NCBI GenBank assembly: GCA_017461635.1
Contig: JAFTXK010000117.1
Coordinates: forward strand, 1-36,607
Direction of reading: 5' to 3'
DNA length: 36,607 nucleotides
Origin: Clostridia bacterium
GTDB lineage: Bacteria > Bacillota > Clostridia > Oscillospirales > CAG-272
Under the pieces are notes generated by a model. It was not told the origin of the DNA. It was given only the letters and a program-made list of their open reading frames with translations, and searched no databases. The translations under genes were made by a program, and so were the position numbers. Positions 1-8,725 of the stretch are shown piece after piece. Within the stretch, counting starts at the first letter, position 1. Each line of letters opens with the position of its first letter.

Positions 1-33
1 ACATGGAGTTGTTGAAGATTTTTGAATGATAAA

Positions 34-98
34 CGGGACGTCGAGGGCGCCGTCCCCTACAAAAATGTTCTCATCTCACCGCTAAATTATTGTTTACC
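34..98. repeat. End fragment of a dispersed MITE-like intergenic repeat
   Basis: The segment holds a short hairpin (GGGACG with CGTCCC, around 36-56) followed by the 16-mer TAAATTATTGTTTACC at 83-98. The same 16-mer recurs exactly at 33959-33974, and a diverged version (TAAATTATTATTTAAC) occurs in the large palindromic element near 19383. This looks like the right-hand end of a non-autonomous element whose remainder lies outside the window. It ends just before the ribosome binding site of the next gene, so it may carry part of that gene's leader. Family membership is inferred from three internal matches only. Confidence 0.5.
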
Positions 99-116
99 AT
101 CATAAAAGGAGAAAGA

Positions 117-2333
117 ATGCTTACATACAAAGACCGCATAAAGGCTATGCGCGAGACAAAGATAAAACACACTCTCGAAAAGCGCGAGCAGAACGGTTTT
201 ACCGATCTTGACGATTTCGGAACCGTTCCACTTCCCGAGGGCTATGAGGTAATGCCCTATTATAACAGCGAAAACGGCAGCTTTTACGGCGAAGAAGCAA
301 TGGCGGAAAACTTCTGCCGCGTGCTTGACGCTCACCCCGCTTATGTTGATCCCATGGAAATGCTCTGCGGCAGATGGCGCGATATGCTGGTAAACTACCG
401 CGGAGATGTTCATTATATGCCCGACTGGATGAAGAAGAATGAAAAGCTTCGCAACTTTGTCCATGGCGGAGCAAACGCTATGTGGAGCAAGCGCTGGGAT
501 GAAAAAAGCTTTCCCTATGACCATCTGAAGCCTCTTCAGAAGAAGTATAATATTCAGACAGGCATCGACGGCGACGCGCATTTTGCCTGTGATTACCGCA
601 TCGGTCTCAAGCTGGGCTTCGGCGGTTTCCTCGGTAAGATCGAAAAATACCGAAAGATAAATGAGGGCAAGGATACCTTCTATGATGCGGAAGAAAAATG
701 CGTAAGAGCGATGATTCGTTTTATCGACAGACATATAGAGAGAATCAAGGAGCTTCTCTTGATAGAGGACAGACCCGAAATCTTTAAAACTCTTTCGGAG
801 ATGAAAAGGGTATGCGAAAATATCCGTACAGACGCGCCGAAAACCTTCCATGAGGCTTGCCAATGGGTTGCATTCTTTAACTGCTTCGCAAGGATCTATA
901 CCCGAGACGGCGCGGGCTTTCAGATAGACAGAATTCTGCTTCCTTACTATGAAAACGATATAAAAAGCGGTATTCTTGACGATGAAAAGACGAAATTTTT
1001 AATTGCGAATCTGCTCCTCATCGATCCTCATTATTATCAGATCTCAGGCGTTGACTCAGAGGACAGAGATATGACCAATCACCTTTCATATCTTGTACTT
1101 GAGGGTGCAGATATGATAAATATCTCCTGCAATCTCACCGTTCGCTATCACGAAAACTGCGATCCTAAGTTTTTTCGCACTGCGGTGGAACACCTCTTTA
1201 AAAATAAGAACGGCTGGCCTCGCTTCTGCGGCGACAGGGCTTTGCTTGAAGGCTATATGAAGAACGGAGTTTCAAAGGAAACGGCGCGTGAGCGCATTGC
1301 TGTGGGCTGTAACTGGATGTGCGTTCCCGGCAAAGAATTTCCAATGAACGATACCGTTAAGATCAATATCGCAAAGGTGCTTGAAGAAGCACTGAAATCT
1401 CTCAAAGAAGAAGAAATCAATAGCCTTGAAAGGCTGACAGAGCTCTTCTCGGAGCATCTCAGAATCGCGGCAGAGGTCACAGCGGCAGGTGTCAATCTAC
1501 ATCTCGACCACATCGGCGATGTTACTCCTGAGCTTATCATGAATCTGATGTTCAAGGATTCCATCGAAAAGGGACTTGACGCGTCAAGATGCGCCGAGCT
1601 TTACACAGTCGGTGTTGACGGAGCAGGGCTTGCGGTAGTAGCAGATTCACTTGCCGCTATCGAACAAAGAATAGAAAATGAAAAGCTTCTCACATGGGAT
1701 GGGCTTTTTGAAGCGCTTGACAATAATTTTGCAGACGAGAGAACCCGCCTCATGCTTGCCTCCTGCCCAAAATACTGCAGCGGAGACAGCCTTGCCGATA
1801 AATGGGCTCTTTGGCTTACAGATGTTTATACCAAGACTATAAGAGAGACCAAAATGCCCGAGGGCAGAATGCTTATTCCCGGCTGGTTCTCCTGGGCGAG
1901 AACTATTGAATACGGCAGTGCCGTTGGTGCAACTCCAAATGGAAGAAGAAGCGGTGAGCCCATATCACATGGTGCAAATCCCAACCCTCACTTTCGCCGC
2001 GACGGCGCGGTAACGGCGCAATCAAACGGTATCGCATCAGTCCAGCCCGGATACGGAAATACAGCACCTCTCCAGATCTAATTTGATCCAAAGATAGGAG
2101 CAGAGGAAGGCGGTATCGAAGCGGTTATGGCTCTCATCAAGGGGCATTTTGACTGCGGCGGGACGCTGATAAATATCAATGTTCTCGATGCCGATAAGCT
2201 TATGGCGGCATCAAAGGATCCCGAGCTTTATCCCGATCTCGTGGTCAGAGTAACCGGATTTACCGCCTATTTTGTCTCCCTCTCCCCCGAATTCAGACAA
2301 TTAGTGATCGAAAGATTCCTTGACGGGATGTAA
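117..2333 (+). pseudogene. Glycyl radical enzyme (pyruvate formate-lyase-like), interrupted by one in-frame TAA
   Basis: The reading frame starts at ATG 117 behind AGGAG (107-111) and runs as 738 codons to TAA 2331-2333, broken only by TAA at 2079-2081. Without that stop it is one continuous glycyl radical enzyme. The radical domain after the stop carries RVTGF with the radical glycine at codon 714. The active-site cysteine is Cys398 in GCNWMCVPG. Residues just before and after the stop (LQI, then FDPKIGAEEGG) read as uninterrupted family sequence, so GAA to TAA is the simplest explanation. Known GREs use C-centred radical chemistry (C-C, C-O, C-N or C-S cleavage) and need a radical-SAM activase, which is not in the window. 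The usual GCVEP loop of dehydratases and lyases is replaced, so the substrate is unknown. As read, translation would stop at residue 654, without the radical glycine, and give an inactive enzyme. A sequencing or assembly error or stop readthrough cannot be excluded. Confidence 0.8.
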
Positions 2334-2425
2334 TCAAAAAGAACTGTAAAAAACATCCATAAAAAACAATTTGACATTATTTTTATTGTTTCAAGCAAAA
2401 AAATTTATAAATTTCAAAAAAACAC

Positions 2426-2453
2426 TTGACAAATAATTTTGGAGGTGTATAAT
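2426..2453 (+). promoter_or_regulatory. Sigma-A-type promoter for the ABC exporter
   Basis: TTGACA at 2426-2431 and TATAAT at 2448-2453 are separated by 16 nt in an AT-rich stretch. They are followed by a leader of about 70 nt before the transporter start at 2530. GGAGG at 2441-2445 lies inside the spacer, in front of an ATG at 2452 that opens a 13-codon frame. If the promoter is used, that GGAGG would not be transcribed. Confidence 0.65.
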
Positions 2454-2529
2454 GAGCGCAAGGCAGGCAAGTTATCTGCGTAAAATTTCATAAAAAAGCC
2501 ATGAGCGAGTGAGAATGGGAGGATGTGTT

Positions 2530-4353
2530 ATGAGCACAAAGAACCAGACGCCTTTACCGGATTACGAAAAGCTTTTTGCAGAAGAAGCAGAGAAGCACCA
2601 TGACGGTGCGGGAGTTATCTGGAAGCTGATGAAAAAGAACGCCTTGCGCATTAGTCTTTCGGGCATTATGTTCACCCTAAAGGATGCCTGTACTATCATT
2701 GCGCCAATGATAACCTCAAATATCATTAACGCTCTTGTCTCCCCGGGTGATGATCTTATAATGATCATTATCAAAAACTGTGTTCTTTTGCTTGTGTTTT
2801 ATGCAATACATATTCCGGGACATGTCTTCTATGCAAAATATGTTGACAGCATGCTCCGCACTATTTCTGCGGGACTGCGCCGTACCCTTATCCGTAAGCT
2901 TCAGCATCTTTCGATAACTTATCATAAGGAGATCGAAAGCGGAAAGGTGCAATCAAAATTCATCCGCGATATCGAAGCAGTTGAAGCCCTCAATAATCAG
3001 ATAGTTAAAACCATAGTTCCTGCAATCGCAACTCTATTGGTATATATTTATATTGTTATAACAAAGAGCTGGGTAGTTGCCGCATTTTTTGCTCTTGTTA
3101 TACCAACGCAGGTGCTTTTTACAAGAATTTTCAGAAAGAAGCTGAAAAAGACCAGCTATGCTTTCAGAGAAGAGAATGAGCTTGTTGCGGCACAGGTAAC
3201 GGAAATGCTCAATATGATTCCCGTTACAAAAGCTCACGGGCTTGAAGAGGATCAGCTTTTTAAGCTTGATATTGGTATCAGAAAGCTTCGCGAAAAGGCT
3301 CTTGACGTGGATAGATTGAATTCTTATTTTGCCTCCAGTCTGCATATCACTATACAGGTCTTCAATCTTATAAATCTGTTTTTCAATGCATATCTTGCAA
3401 TGAACGGATATATCGACATCGGAGATATCGTCCTTTTCAACAGTTATTTTTCAACCATTGCAGGAAAGATCAACGGGATCATTGCGCTGATGCCGGAGCT
3501 TTCCAAGGGTATGGAATCGGCTCGTTCCGTATCTGAGATCATGTTTTCAAATAATGTTGAGGACGATCGCGGAAAGATCAAGCTTCGTTTTGTTCACGGT
3601 CATCTTAAATTCGACAATGTTTCATATCGTTATCCCGGAGCGGAAGAGGATACCATAAAGGATCTCAAGCTTGAGGTCAAGCCGGGCGAGTGCGTTGCAT
3701 TTGTCGGAGGTTCCGGTTCAGGAAAATCCACTGTCATGAATATGATAATCGGATTTTTACAGCCTACCTCTGGTCAGTATCTGATTGACGGAAAGCCTGT
3801 TGAAGCGCTAAGCATGAGCGATTACAGACATTTTATCTCGGTAGTTCCGCAGAACAGTATTCTGATGACGGGTACTATCCGCGATAATATTACTTACGGT
3901 ATGCCCGGCATCAGCGAAAAGCGGCTTCAGGAGGTCTTGGAGCTGGCAAATATCAATGAGTTCCTTCCTTCTCTGCCAAACGGTATTGATACCATGATCG
4001 GCGAGAACGGAGGTAAGCTTTCCGGCGGTCAGAAGCAGAGGATTTGCATTGCTCGCGCTCTTATACGCGATCCTAAGATACTCATTCTCGATGAAGCAAC
4101 GTCGGCACTTGATAATATTTCCGAATACCATGTTCAATATGCGATCTCCGAGCTGATAAAGAACCGTACTAACTTTATCGTTGCCCACCGTCTATCCACT
4201 ATACGCGATGCAGATAGGATCGTTGTAATGGAGCAGGGCAGATGCGTTGAAATGGGAACATATGACGAGCTTATGGCAAAGAAGGGTAAATTCTATGAGC
4301 TCAAAACTCTCAGCGATATCAATGTTTCCGAAGAGACTGCACATGTTAATTGA
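2530..4353 (+). CDS. ABC transporter, exporter-type fused permease/ATPase half-transporter
   Basis: The protein has 607 residues from ATG 2530, which has GGGAGG (2517-2522) seven bases upstream; an in-frame GTG at 2509 has no such site. An N-terminal membrane domain (roughly residues 30-320, six helices expected for the type IV/ABCB fold) precedes an ATPase domain. The ATPase shows Walker A GGSGSGKST (393-401), Q-loop VPQNS, signature LSGGQ (497-501), Walker B ILILDEATSAL (from 517, with D521/E522) and switch His553 in AHRLS. Such half-transporters act as homo- or heterodimers exporting drugs, lipids or peptides. No second half is adjacent, so a homodimer is likely. It has its own promoter and is closed by a hairpin terminator, so it is transcribed alone. 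The substrate cannot be told from the sequence. Confidence 0.93.
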   Translation: MSTKNQTPLPDYEKLFAEEAEKHHDGAGVIWKLMKKNALRISLSGIMFTLKDACTIIAPMITSNIINALVSPGDDLIMIIIKNCVLLLVFYAIHIPGHVFYAKYVDSMLRTISAGLRRTLIRKLQHLSITYHKEIESGKVQSKFIRDIEAVEALNNQIVKTIVPAIATLLVYIYIVITKSWVVAAFFALVIPTQVLFTRIFRKKLKKTSYAFREENELVAAQVTEMLNMIPVTKAHGLEEDQLFKLDIGIRKLREKALDVDRLNSYFASSLHITIQVFNLINLFFNAYLAMNGYIDIGDIVLFNSYFSTIAGKINGIIALMPELSKGMESARSVSEIMFSNNVEDDRGKIKLRFVHGHLKFDNVSYRYPGAEEDTIKDLKLEVKPGECVAFVGGSGSGKSTVMNMIIGFLQPTSGQYLIDGKPVEALSMSDYRHFISVVPQNSILMTGTIRDNITYGMPGISEKRLQEVLELANINEFLPSLPNGIDTMIGENGGKLSGGQKQRICIARALIRDPKILILDEATSALDNISEYHVQYAISELIKNRTNFIVAHRLSTIRDADRIVVMEQGRCVEMGTYDELMAKKGKFYELKTLSDINVSEETAHVN

Positions 4354-4357
4354 ATTT

Positions 4358-4382
4358 AAGGGCTGCATTGCAGCCCTTTTTT
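4358..4382 (+). terminator. Rho-independent terminator after the ABC exporter
   Basis: AAGGGCTG pairs with CAGCCCTT (one further C-G pair, ATT loop), followed by a run of T to 4382. It starts four bases after the TGA stop. Confidence 0.9.
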
Positions 4383-4442
4383 ATGCAAATTAAAGTCAAA
4401 TAGGGGCATACTAAAGAAAAAACTTTTTTCGGAGGATGTCTT

Positions 4443-5744
4443 ATGAAAAAATCTTTTTGGAGCGATTCTGCGGCCCTGCCGTCATTTCCAAAGCTTGAGG
4501 GAGAGATCAAAACCGATGTTCTGATAATCGGAGGGGGTATTTGCGGTCTGCTCTGTGCATACTGTCTTGACCGCGCGGGAATTGATTATGTACTCGTTGA
4601 GGGAGACCGCATCGCCTCGGGAATAACCAAGAATACTACAGCCAAGATAACTGCTCAGCATGGGCTGATATATGCAAAGCTTCTTCGCGATATGGACGGA
4701 GAAAAGGCGAAAATGTATCTTGCCGCCAACCTGAAAGCGGTGGACGAATATGAAAAGCTGTGCCGCTCCATTGAATGCGATTTTAAGAAAATGAGCTCGT
4801 ATGTGTATACACTGAGAGATAGGAAAAAGATCGAGGAGGAGATGAAGGCGCTTGAACTTCTCGGCTATAAAGCAAAATTTACCGATAAGACCGAATTGCC
4901 CTTTGATATTCTCGGCGCGGTCTGCTTTGAGGAACAAGCGCAATTCGATCCTCTGAAATTTATTTTCGGTATTTCTCGAAATCTGAAAATTTACGAAAAC
5001 ACTTTCATTCGCGATATAACTCCGCATTCAGCTATATCCGACAGTGGAAAGATCATAGCAAAGAAGATCATAATTGCAACTCATTTTCCTTTTATCAATA
5101 AGCACGGCTCTTATTTTCTGAAGCTCTATCAGCATCGCTCCTATGTATCGGCTTTTTCAGGGGCACAGAGCTTGAACGGAATGTATGTTGACGAGGATAT
5201 GAAGGGAATGTCCTTCAGACCACATAATGATCTGCTCTTTATCGGCGGCGGAGGACACAGAACAGGTAAAAACGGCGGAAATTGGGCTGAGCTCCGATCC
5301 TTTGCAAAAAAATTTTACCCAAAGGCAGATCTGAAATATGAATGGGCGGCGCAGGATTGTATGAGCCTTGACGGTGTGCCATATATCGGCCGCTATTCTG
5401 CGCGGACTTCTGATCTTTTTGTGGCATCGGGCTTTAATAAATGGGGTATCACCTCCTCTATGGTCGCCGCCAGAATTCTTACAGACTTGGTTCAGGAGAA
5501 GAAAAATGTTTTTGCGGAGGTCTTTTCCCCTTCGAGAGGGATCTTAAAGCCTCAGCTGTTTGTCAACGGCTTTGAAACAACAATGAATCTGCTTACTCCT
5601 ACCGTTCCTCGCTGTCCTCACCTCGGCTGTGCTCTCAAATGGAATAAAGCCGAGCGCACATGGGATTGTTCCTGCCATGGTTCGCGCTTTGAAAAGGACG
5701 GAACTATTATTGATAATCCATCCTCAGGCGATGCAAAAATATAA
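4443..5744 (+). CDS. FAD-dependent oxidoreductase with C-terminal Rieske [2Fe-2S] domain
   Basis: The protein has 433 residues, with GGAGG at 4431-4435 before ATG 4443. The N-terminus is a DAO-type FAD-binding fold: the dinucleotide loop IIGGGICGL spans about residues 28-36, and an acidic residue ends the second strand in VLVEGD. The C-terminus carries a Rieske cluster site. Ligands are Cys391 and His393 (CPHLGC) and Cys409 and His412 (CSCHGS), and Cys396 and Cys411 sit where the stabilising disulphide of high-potential Rieske proteins lies. This architecture matches the Bacillus YhfW-like family, whose substrate is not established. Family members are often nearer 500 residues, and this one ends shortly after the Rieske motif. 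It is probably cytoplasmic, since no signal peptide is seen. It may transfer electrons from an amine or amino-acid-like substrate through FAD to the iron-sulphur cluster. Confidence 0.9.
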   Translation: MKKSFWSDSAALPSFPKLEGEIKTDVLIIGGGICGLLCAYCLDRAGIDYVLVEGDRIASGITKNTTAKITAQHGLIYAKLLRDMDGEKAKMYLAANLKAVDEYEKLCRSIECDFKKMSSYVYTLRDRKKIEEEMKALELLGYKAKFTDKTELPFDILGAVCFEEQAQFDPLKFIFGISRNLKIYENTFIRDITPHSAISDSGKIIAKKIIIATHFPFINKHGSYFLKLYQHRSYVSAFSGAQSLNGMYVDEDMKGMSFRPHNDLLFIGGGGHRTGKNGGNWAELRSFAKKFYPKADLKYEWAAQDCMSLDGVPYIGRYSARTSDLFVASGFNKWGITSSMVAARILTDLVQEKKNVFAEVFSPSRGILKPQLFVNGFETTMNLLTPTVPRCPHLGCALKWNKAERTWDCSCHGSRFEKDGTIIDNPSSGDAKI

Positions 5745-5754
5745 TGTAATAATA

Positions 5755-5782
5755 TTGACTTTTTGGAAATAAGTGCTATAAT
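5755..5782 (+). promoter_or_regulatory. Extended -10 promoter for the PHP hydrolase gene
   Basis: TTGACT (5755-5760) and TATAAT (5777-5782) are 16 nt apart, with TG at 5774-5775 one base before the -10. The gene begins 25 bases downstream with AAGGAG as ribosome binding site. Confidence 0.75.
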
Positions 5783-5806
5783 TAAATAAAAAACAAGGAG
5801 TTAGGT

Positions 5807-6607
5807 ATGAAATTTAAAATAGATCACGATTATCATATTCATTCTCAGATATCCACTTGCTCAAAAGATCCCAAGCAGACTCCTGAGCGCATACTTGACT
5901 ATGCACAGCAGTACGGTCTTAGCAAAATATGTATTACCGATCATTTTTGGGATGAGACGGTCAAGGGAGGGAGCAGCTGGTATGAGCCGCAGAATTTCGA
6001 ACATGTTTCGGCGGTCTTACCTCTTCCGAAAAGAGAAGGGATAGATTTTTATTTCGGCTGTGAGACAGAGCTTAACGGAGAGCACACCCTCGGTATTTCA
6101 CGAAGCACGATTGATAAATTTGATTTTGTCATTATCCCCACGACCCATCTGCATATGAAGAATTATACTATTCGCGCCGACGCAACGGCAGAGGAGAGAG
6201 CGGTGGCATATGTAGAGCGTTTAGATGCGGTATTGAATATGGATCTTCCGTTTAATAAGATCGGTATAGCACATCTCGCATGCGGGCTTATAATGCCGGG
6301 ATATGCTATAGAAAAGGTTCTCTCTCTTGTAAGTGATGAAGATCTGGAAAGACTTTTCAAAAAATCAGCAGAGCTTGGAGTGGGAATCGAAATAAACTCC
6401 GCGGATTTCAGATTTTCGGATAAAACGCCGGAGCAGATCGAGCAGGTCTTGCGTGTTTTCGGCTTGGCAAAGGATGCGGGTTGTAAATTCTATCTCGGAA
6501 GCGATGCCCATCACCCGAAGGAGCTCGATAAAGCGATTCCCATATTCGAGGAAGCGGCAGAGCGTCTTGACCTTACCGAAAATGATAAATTCGACCCCTT
6601 TGGATAA
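5807..6607 (+). CDS. PHP-domain phosphoesterase (histidinol-phosphatase-like)
   Basis: The protein has 266 residues and starts at ATG 5807 with AAGGAG at 5795-5800. PHP metal-binding motifs occur in order: HIHS near the N-terminus (His10, His12), ITDHFWDE, GCETELN, THLH, a histidine in IAHLACG and GSDAHH near the C-terminus. These residues bind a trinuclear metal centre in PHP phosphatases. Histidinol phosphate phosphatase (HisK type) is the best-known activity for this length, but no his gene is nearby, so another phosphorylated substrate is equally possible. It has its own promoter. The two-component genes follow 77 bp downstream and could be partly cotranscribed. Confidence 0.87.
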   Translation: MKFKIDHDYHIHSQISTCSKDPKQTPERILDYAQQYGLSKICITDHFWDETVKGGSSWYEPQNFEHVSAVLPLPKREGIDFYFGCETELNGEHTLGISRSTIDKFDFVIIPTTHLHMKNYTIRADATAEERAVAYVERLDAVLNMDLPFNKIGIAHLACGLIMPGYAIEKVLSLVSDEDLERLFKKSAELGVGIEINSADFRFSDKTPEQIEQVLRVFGLAKDAGCKFYLGSDAHHPKELDKAIPIFEEAAERLDLTENDKFDPFG

Positions 6608-6684
6608 TCAAGGGTATATAAAAAACAGTATTTCTGTAATATAAAATATAATATAGAGGAAAATCATGGAGACAAGGAGAAAAA

Positions 6685-7365
6685 ATGATTTTTTGTGTTG
6701 AAGACGATAACGGTATCAGAAATATGATGCTCTATACCCTGAAGGCATCAGGATTTGATGTGGAGGGCTTTTCCGAGGGCACTGCACTTTTCGAAGCCTT
6801 GCAGGAGAAGACGCCAGAGCTTATCATGCTGGACATAATGCTCCCGGGAGATGATGGAATAACCATTCTTTCAAGGCTTCGCGCACAAACGGCGACAGCC
6901 GATATTCCTATCATAATGGCTACTGCCAAAGGAACCGAATATGATAAGGTCATCGGGCTTGATATGGGTGCTGACGATTATCTCGCAAAGCCCTTCGGTA
7001 TGATGGAAATGGTCTCACGGGTCAAAGCTGTCCTTAGAAGAAGCAAACGCAAAACCTCAGAGCCTGAAAAGCTTCTTTGCACAGGCTCTCTTGAGCTTGA
7101 CCCGGATCAGCATACCGTAACAGCCGACGGCGAGCGCATTCAGCTTACCTTCAAGGAATTTGAGATACTGCGGTTGTTTATGCAGAATCCCGGGCGCGTT
7201 TACACCCGCGAGCAACTGCTTTCCTCGGTCTGGGGAGTTGACTTCATGGGTGAAACGAGAACGGTGGATGTTCATATTGGAACATTGCGCGATAAGCTGG
7301 GCAGATGCGGAGATTATATCGAGACCGTCCGCGGTGTCGGATACCGAATGGAGAAAATACTTTAA
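6685..7365 (+). CDS. Response regulator, OmpR/PhoB family
   Basis: The protein has 226 residues behind AAGGAG (6674-6679). The receiver domain (residues 1-115) has the acidic triad E6/D7/D8, the phospho-acceptor D50 in LIMLDIMLPG, Thr80 and Lys102 in LAKPF. The C-terminal winged-helix domain (about 125-226) contains the RVYTREQLL and TVDVHIGTLRDKLG segments typical of OmpR-type DNA binding. It lies 23 bp upstream of its kinase, so the two form a phosphorelay. The order and the domain types resemble PhoP/PhoR pairs, but no pho gene is present to support phosphate sensing. Confidence 0.95.
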   Translation: MIFCVEDDNGIRNMMLYTLKASGFDVEGFSEGTALFEALQEKTPELIMLDIMLPGDDGITILSRLRAQTATADIPIIMATAKGTEYDKVIGLDMGADDYLAKPFGMMEMVSRVKAVLRRSKRKTSEPEKLLCTGSLELDPDQHTVTADGERIQLTFKEFEILRLFMQNPGRVYTREQLLSSVWGVDFMGETRTVDVHIGTLRDKLGRCGDYIETVRGVGYRMEKIL

Positions 7366-7388
7366 TTTTTACTACATGAGGTGACGAG

Positions 7389-8621
7389 ATGAAAAAGAAA
7401 ATCACGCGTTCTGTAATACTGGTAATACTTTCTGTTCTTCTCGGTGGGATATTCATGATAATGGGGGCTATTGCCGAAACAGATATTATGGGAACTGTAA
7501 TTCAGGCGGCGATAGTTTCTGTTTTACTAGCTGCGACTGTGGTTCTGATTATTATCACGGGCATTGTCAAACCAATGCAGAAAAGCGCTTTTGCGCGGAG
7601 TGCCGCACTGAAGCTTAGCCGAGACAGGCTTACCGTTGCTTCCGACAGAATGAACGAAGGGCTTGTTCTGATCGATGAGGATCATATCATCATCAGCCTT
7701 AACCGCCGTGCCATGCAGCTGCTTGAAACCGGAACAAACTGCGTTGGAAGTGATATCAGAACTGTTGCACAGCCCTTCGGAGCGGATGAGCTTTTTGAAA
7801 GGGCAAGGAGCGGCGAGCATGTGGAAAAGCTTATAGAATTCAATAATCTTGAATATCAGATCAAGGTCAGTGCCATAGGCTCTGACGGCGATGTATCCGG
7901 TTATGTAATGCTCATTTTCGATGCCACCGAGCTTGAACGTTCGGAAAAAATGCGCAGAGAATTCACAGCAAATGTTTCTCATGAGCTTAAAACACCCCTG
8001 CATTCGATCCTCGGCTGTGCGGAGCTGATGAACAGCGGCATGGTTAAGCCCGAGGATGCAGGCGAATTTTCGGGTCAGATCTATTCCGAGGCTAAAAGAA
8101 TGGTGCGCCTTATCGAAGATATCATCAACCTTTCAAGGCTTGATGAGGGCTCAGTTGATATGCAGAGGACTGCGGTGGATCTACTTGATCTTGCCGAAGC
8201 CGCGGTAAAGAGCCTTGAGGGTGAAGCAAACGAAGCAAAGGTAAGACTTGAGGTTGGCGGCGAGAATGCGGTAATGAACGGAATTCCCCAGCTTCTCAGC
8301 GGCATAGTGCTCAATCTTTGCGATAATGCCATAAAATATAACCGCGAGGGCGGCAGTGTCAAGGTCTCGGTTCATGATGAGGATGGCTCGGTGATCCTTT
8401 CGGTAGCTGATACGGGTATAGGCATCCCGGGAGAGCATCAGGCGAGAGTTTTCGAGCGTTTTTACCGAGTTGATAAGAGCCATTCCAAAGAAGTCGGCGG
8501 AACAGGACTTGGTCTTTCCATAGTAAAGCATTCAGCCCGTCTCCACGGTGCAAAGATTGAAATGCATAGCTCGGTCGGAGAGGGAACGACCATAACTCTC
8601 CGTTTCCCAAAATCAATGTAA
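7389..8621 (+). CDS. Membrane sensor histidine kinase (PhoR-like)
   Basis: The protein has 410 residues. Two hydrophobic helices (about 8-29 and 35-60) are joined by only about six residues, so there is almost no extracellular part. A PAS-like domain follows (about 80-180). The dimerisation domain has the phospho-acceptor His198 in NVSHELKTPL, and the ATPase domain has the N box LCDNAIKYN, G1 DTGIGIP (341-347) and G2 GTGLGLS (from 371). The kinase phosphorylates the preceding regulator. With no extracytoplasmic domain, sensing must occur in the membrane, through the PAS domain, or through a partner protein. It shares a transcription unit with the regulator. Confidence 0.95.
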   Translation: MKKKITRSVILVILSVLLGGIFMIMGAIAETDIMGTVIQAAIVSVLLAATVVLIIITGIVKPMQKSAFARSAALKLSRDRLTVASDRMNEGLVLIDEDHIIISLNRRAMQLLETGTNCVGSDIRTVAQPFGADELFERARSGEHVEKLIEFNNLEYQIKVSAIGSDGDVSGYVMLIFDATELERSEKMRREFTANVSHELKTPLHSILGCAELMNSGMVKPEDAGEFSGQIYSEAKRMVRLIEDIINLSRLDEGSVDMQRTAVDLLDLAEAAVKSLEGEANEAKVRLEVGGENAVMNGIPQLLSGIVLNLCDNAIKYNREGGSVKVSVHDEDGSVILSVADTGIGIPGEHQARVFERFYRVDKSHSKEVGGTGLGLSIVKHSARLHGAKIEMHSSVGEGTTITLRFPKSM

Positions 8622-8686
8622 AGGCACTTTTAATTCAAACAATTACAGAAATAATATCTGAAAAGGGTTATCTCACTTGACTTACA

Positions 8687-8719
8687 GTGCACAAGTCCGT
8701 TTTTAACGGACTTGTGCAC
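8687..8719. terminator. Bidirectional terminator between convergent genes
   Basis: A perfect 15-bp inverted repeat (GTGCACAAGTCCGTT, 8687-8701, with its complement at 8705-8719) has a 3-nt loop. It lies between the kinase gene (+) and the LRR gene (-), whose stop is at 8726, so it can serve both. The U tract is weak on both sides. Confidence 0.75.
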
Positions 8720-8725
8720 ATTTAA

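Noticed and set aside
87..863. 258-codon minus-strand frame opposite the glycyl radical enzyme
   Set aside because: The plus strand encodes clear family sequence over the same bases; the minus-strand product matches nothing and has no ribosome binding site.
2364..2391. AAACAAT/ATTGTTT as a terminator of the glycyl radical enzyme gene
   Set aside because: A 7-bp AT-only stem without a U tract is too weak to call.
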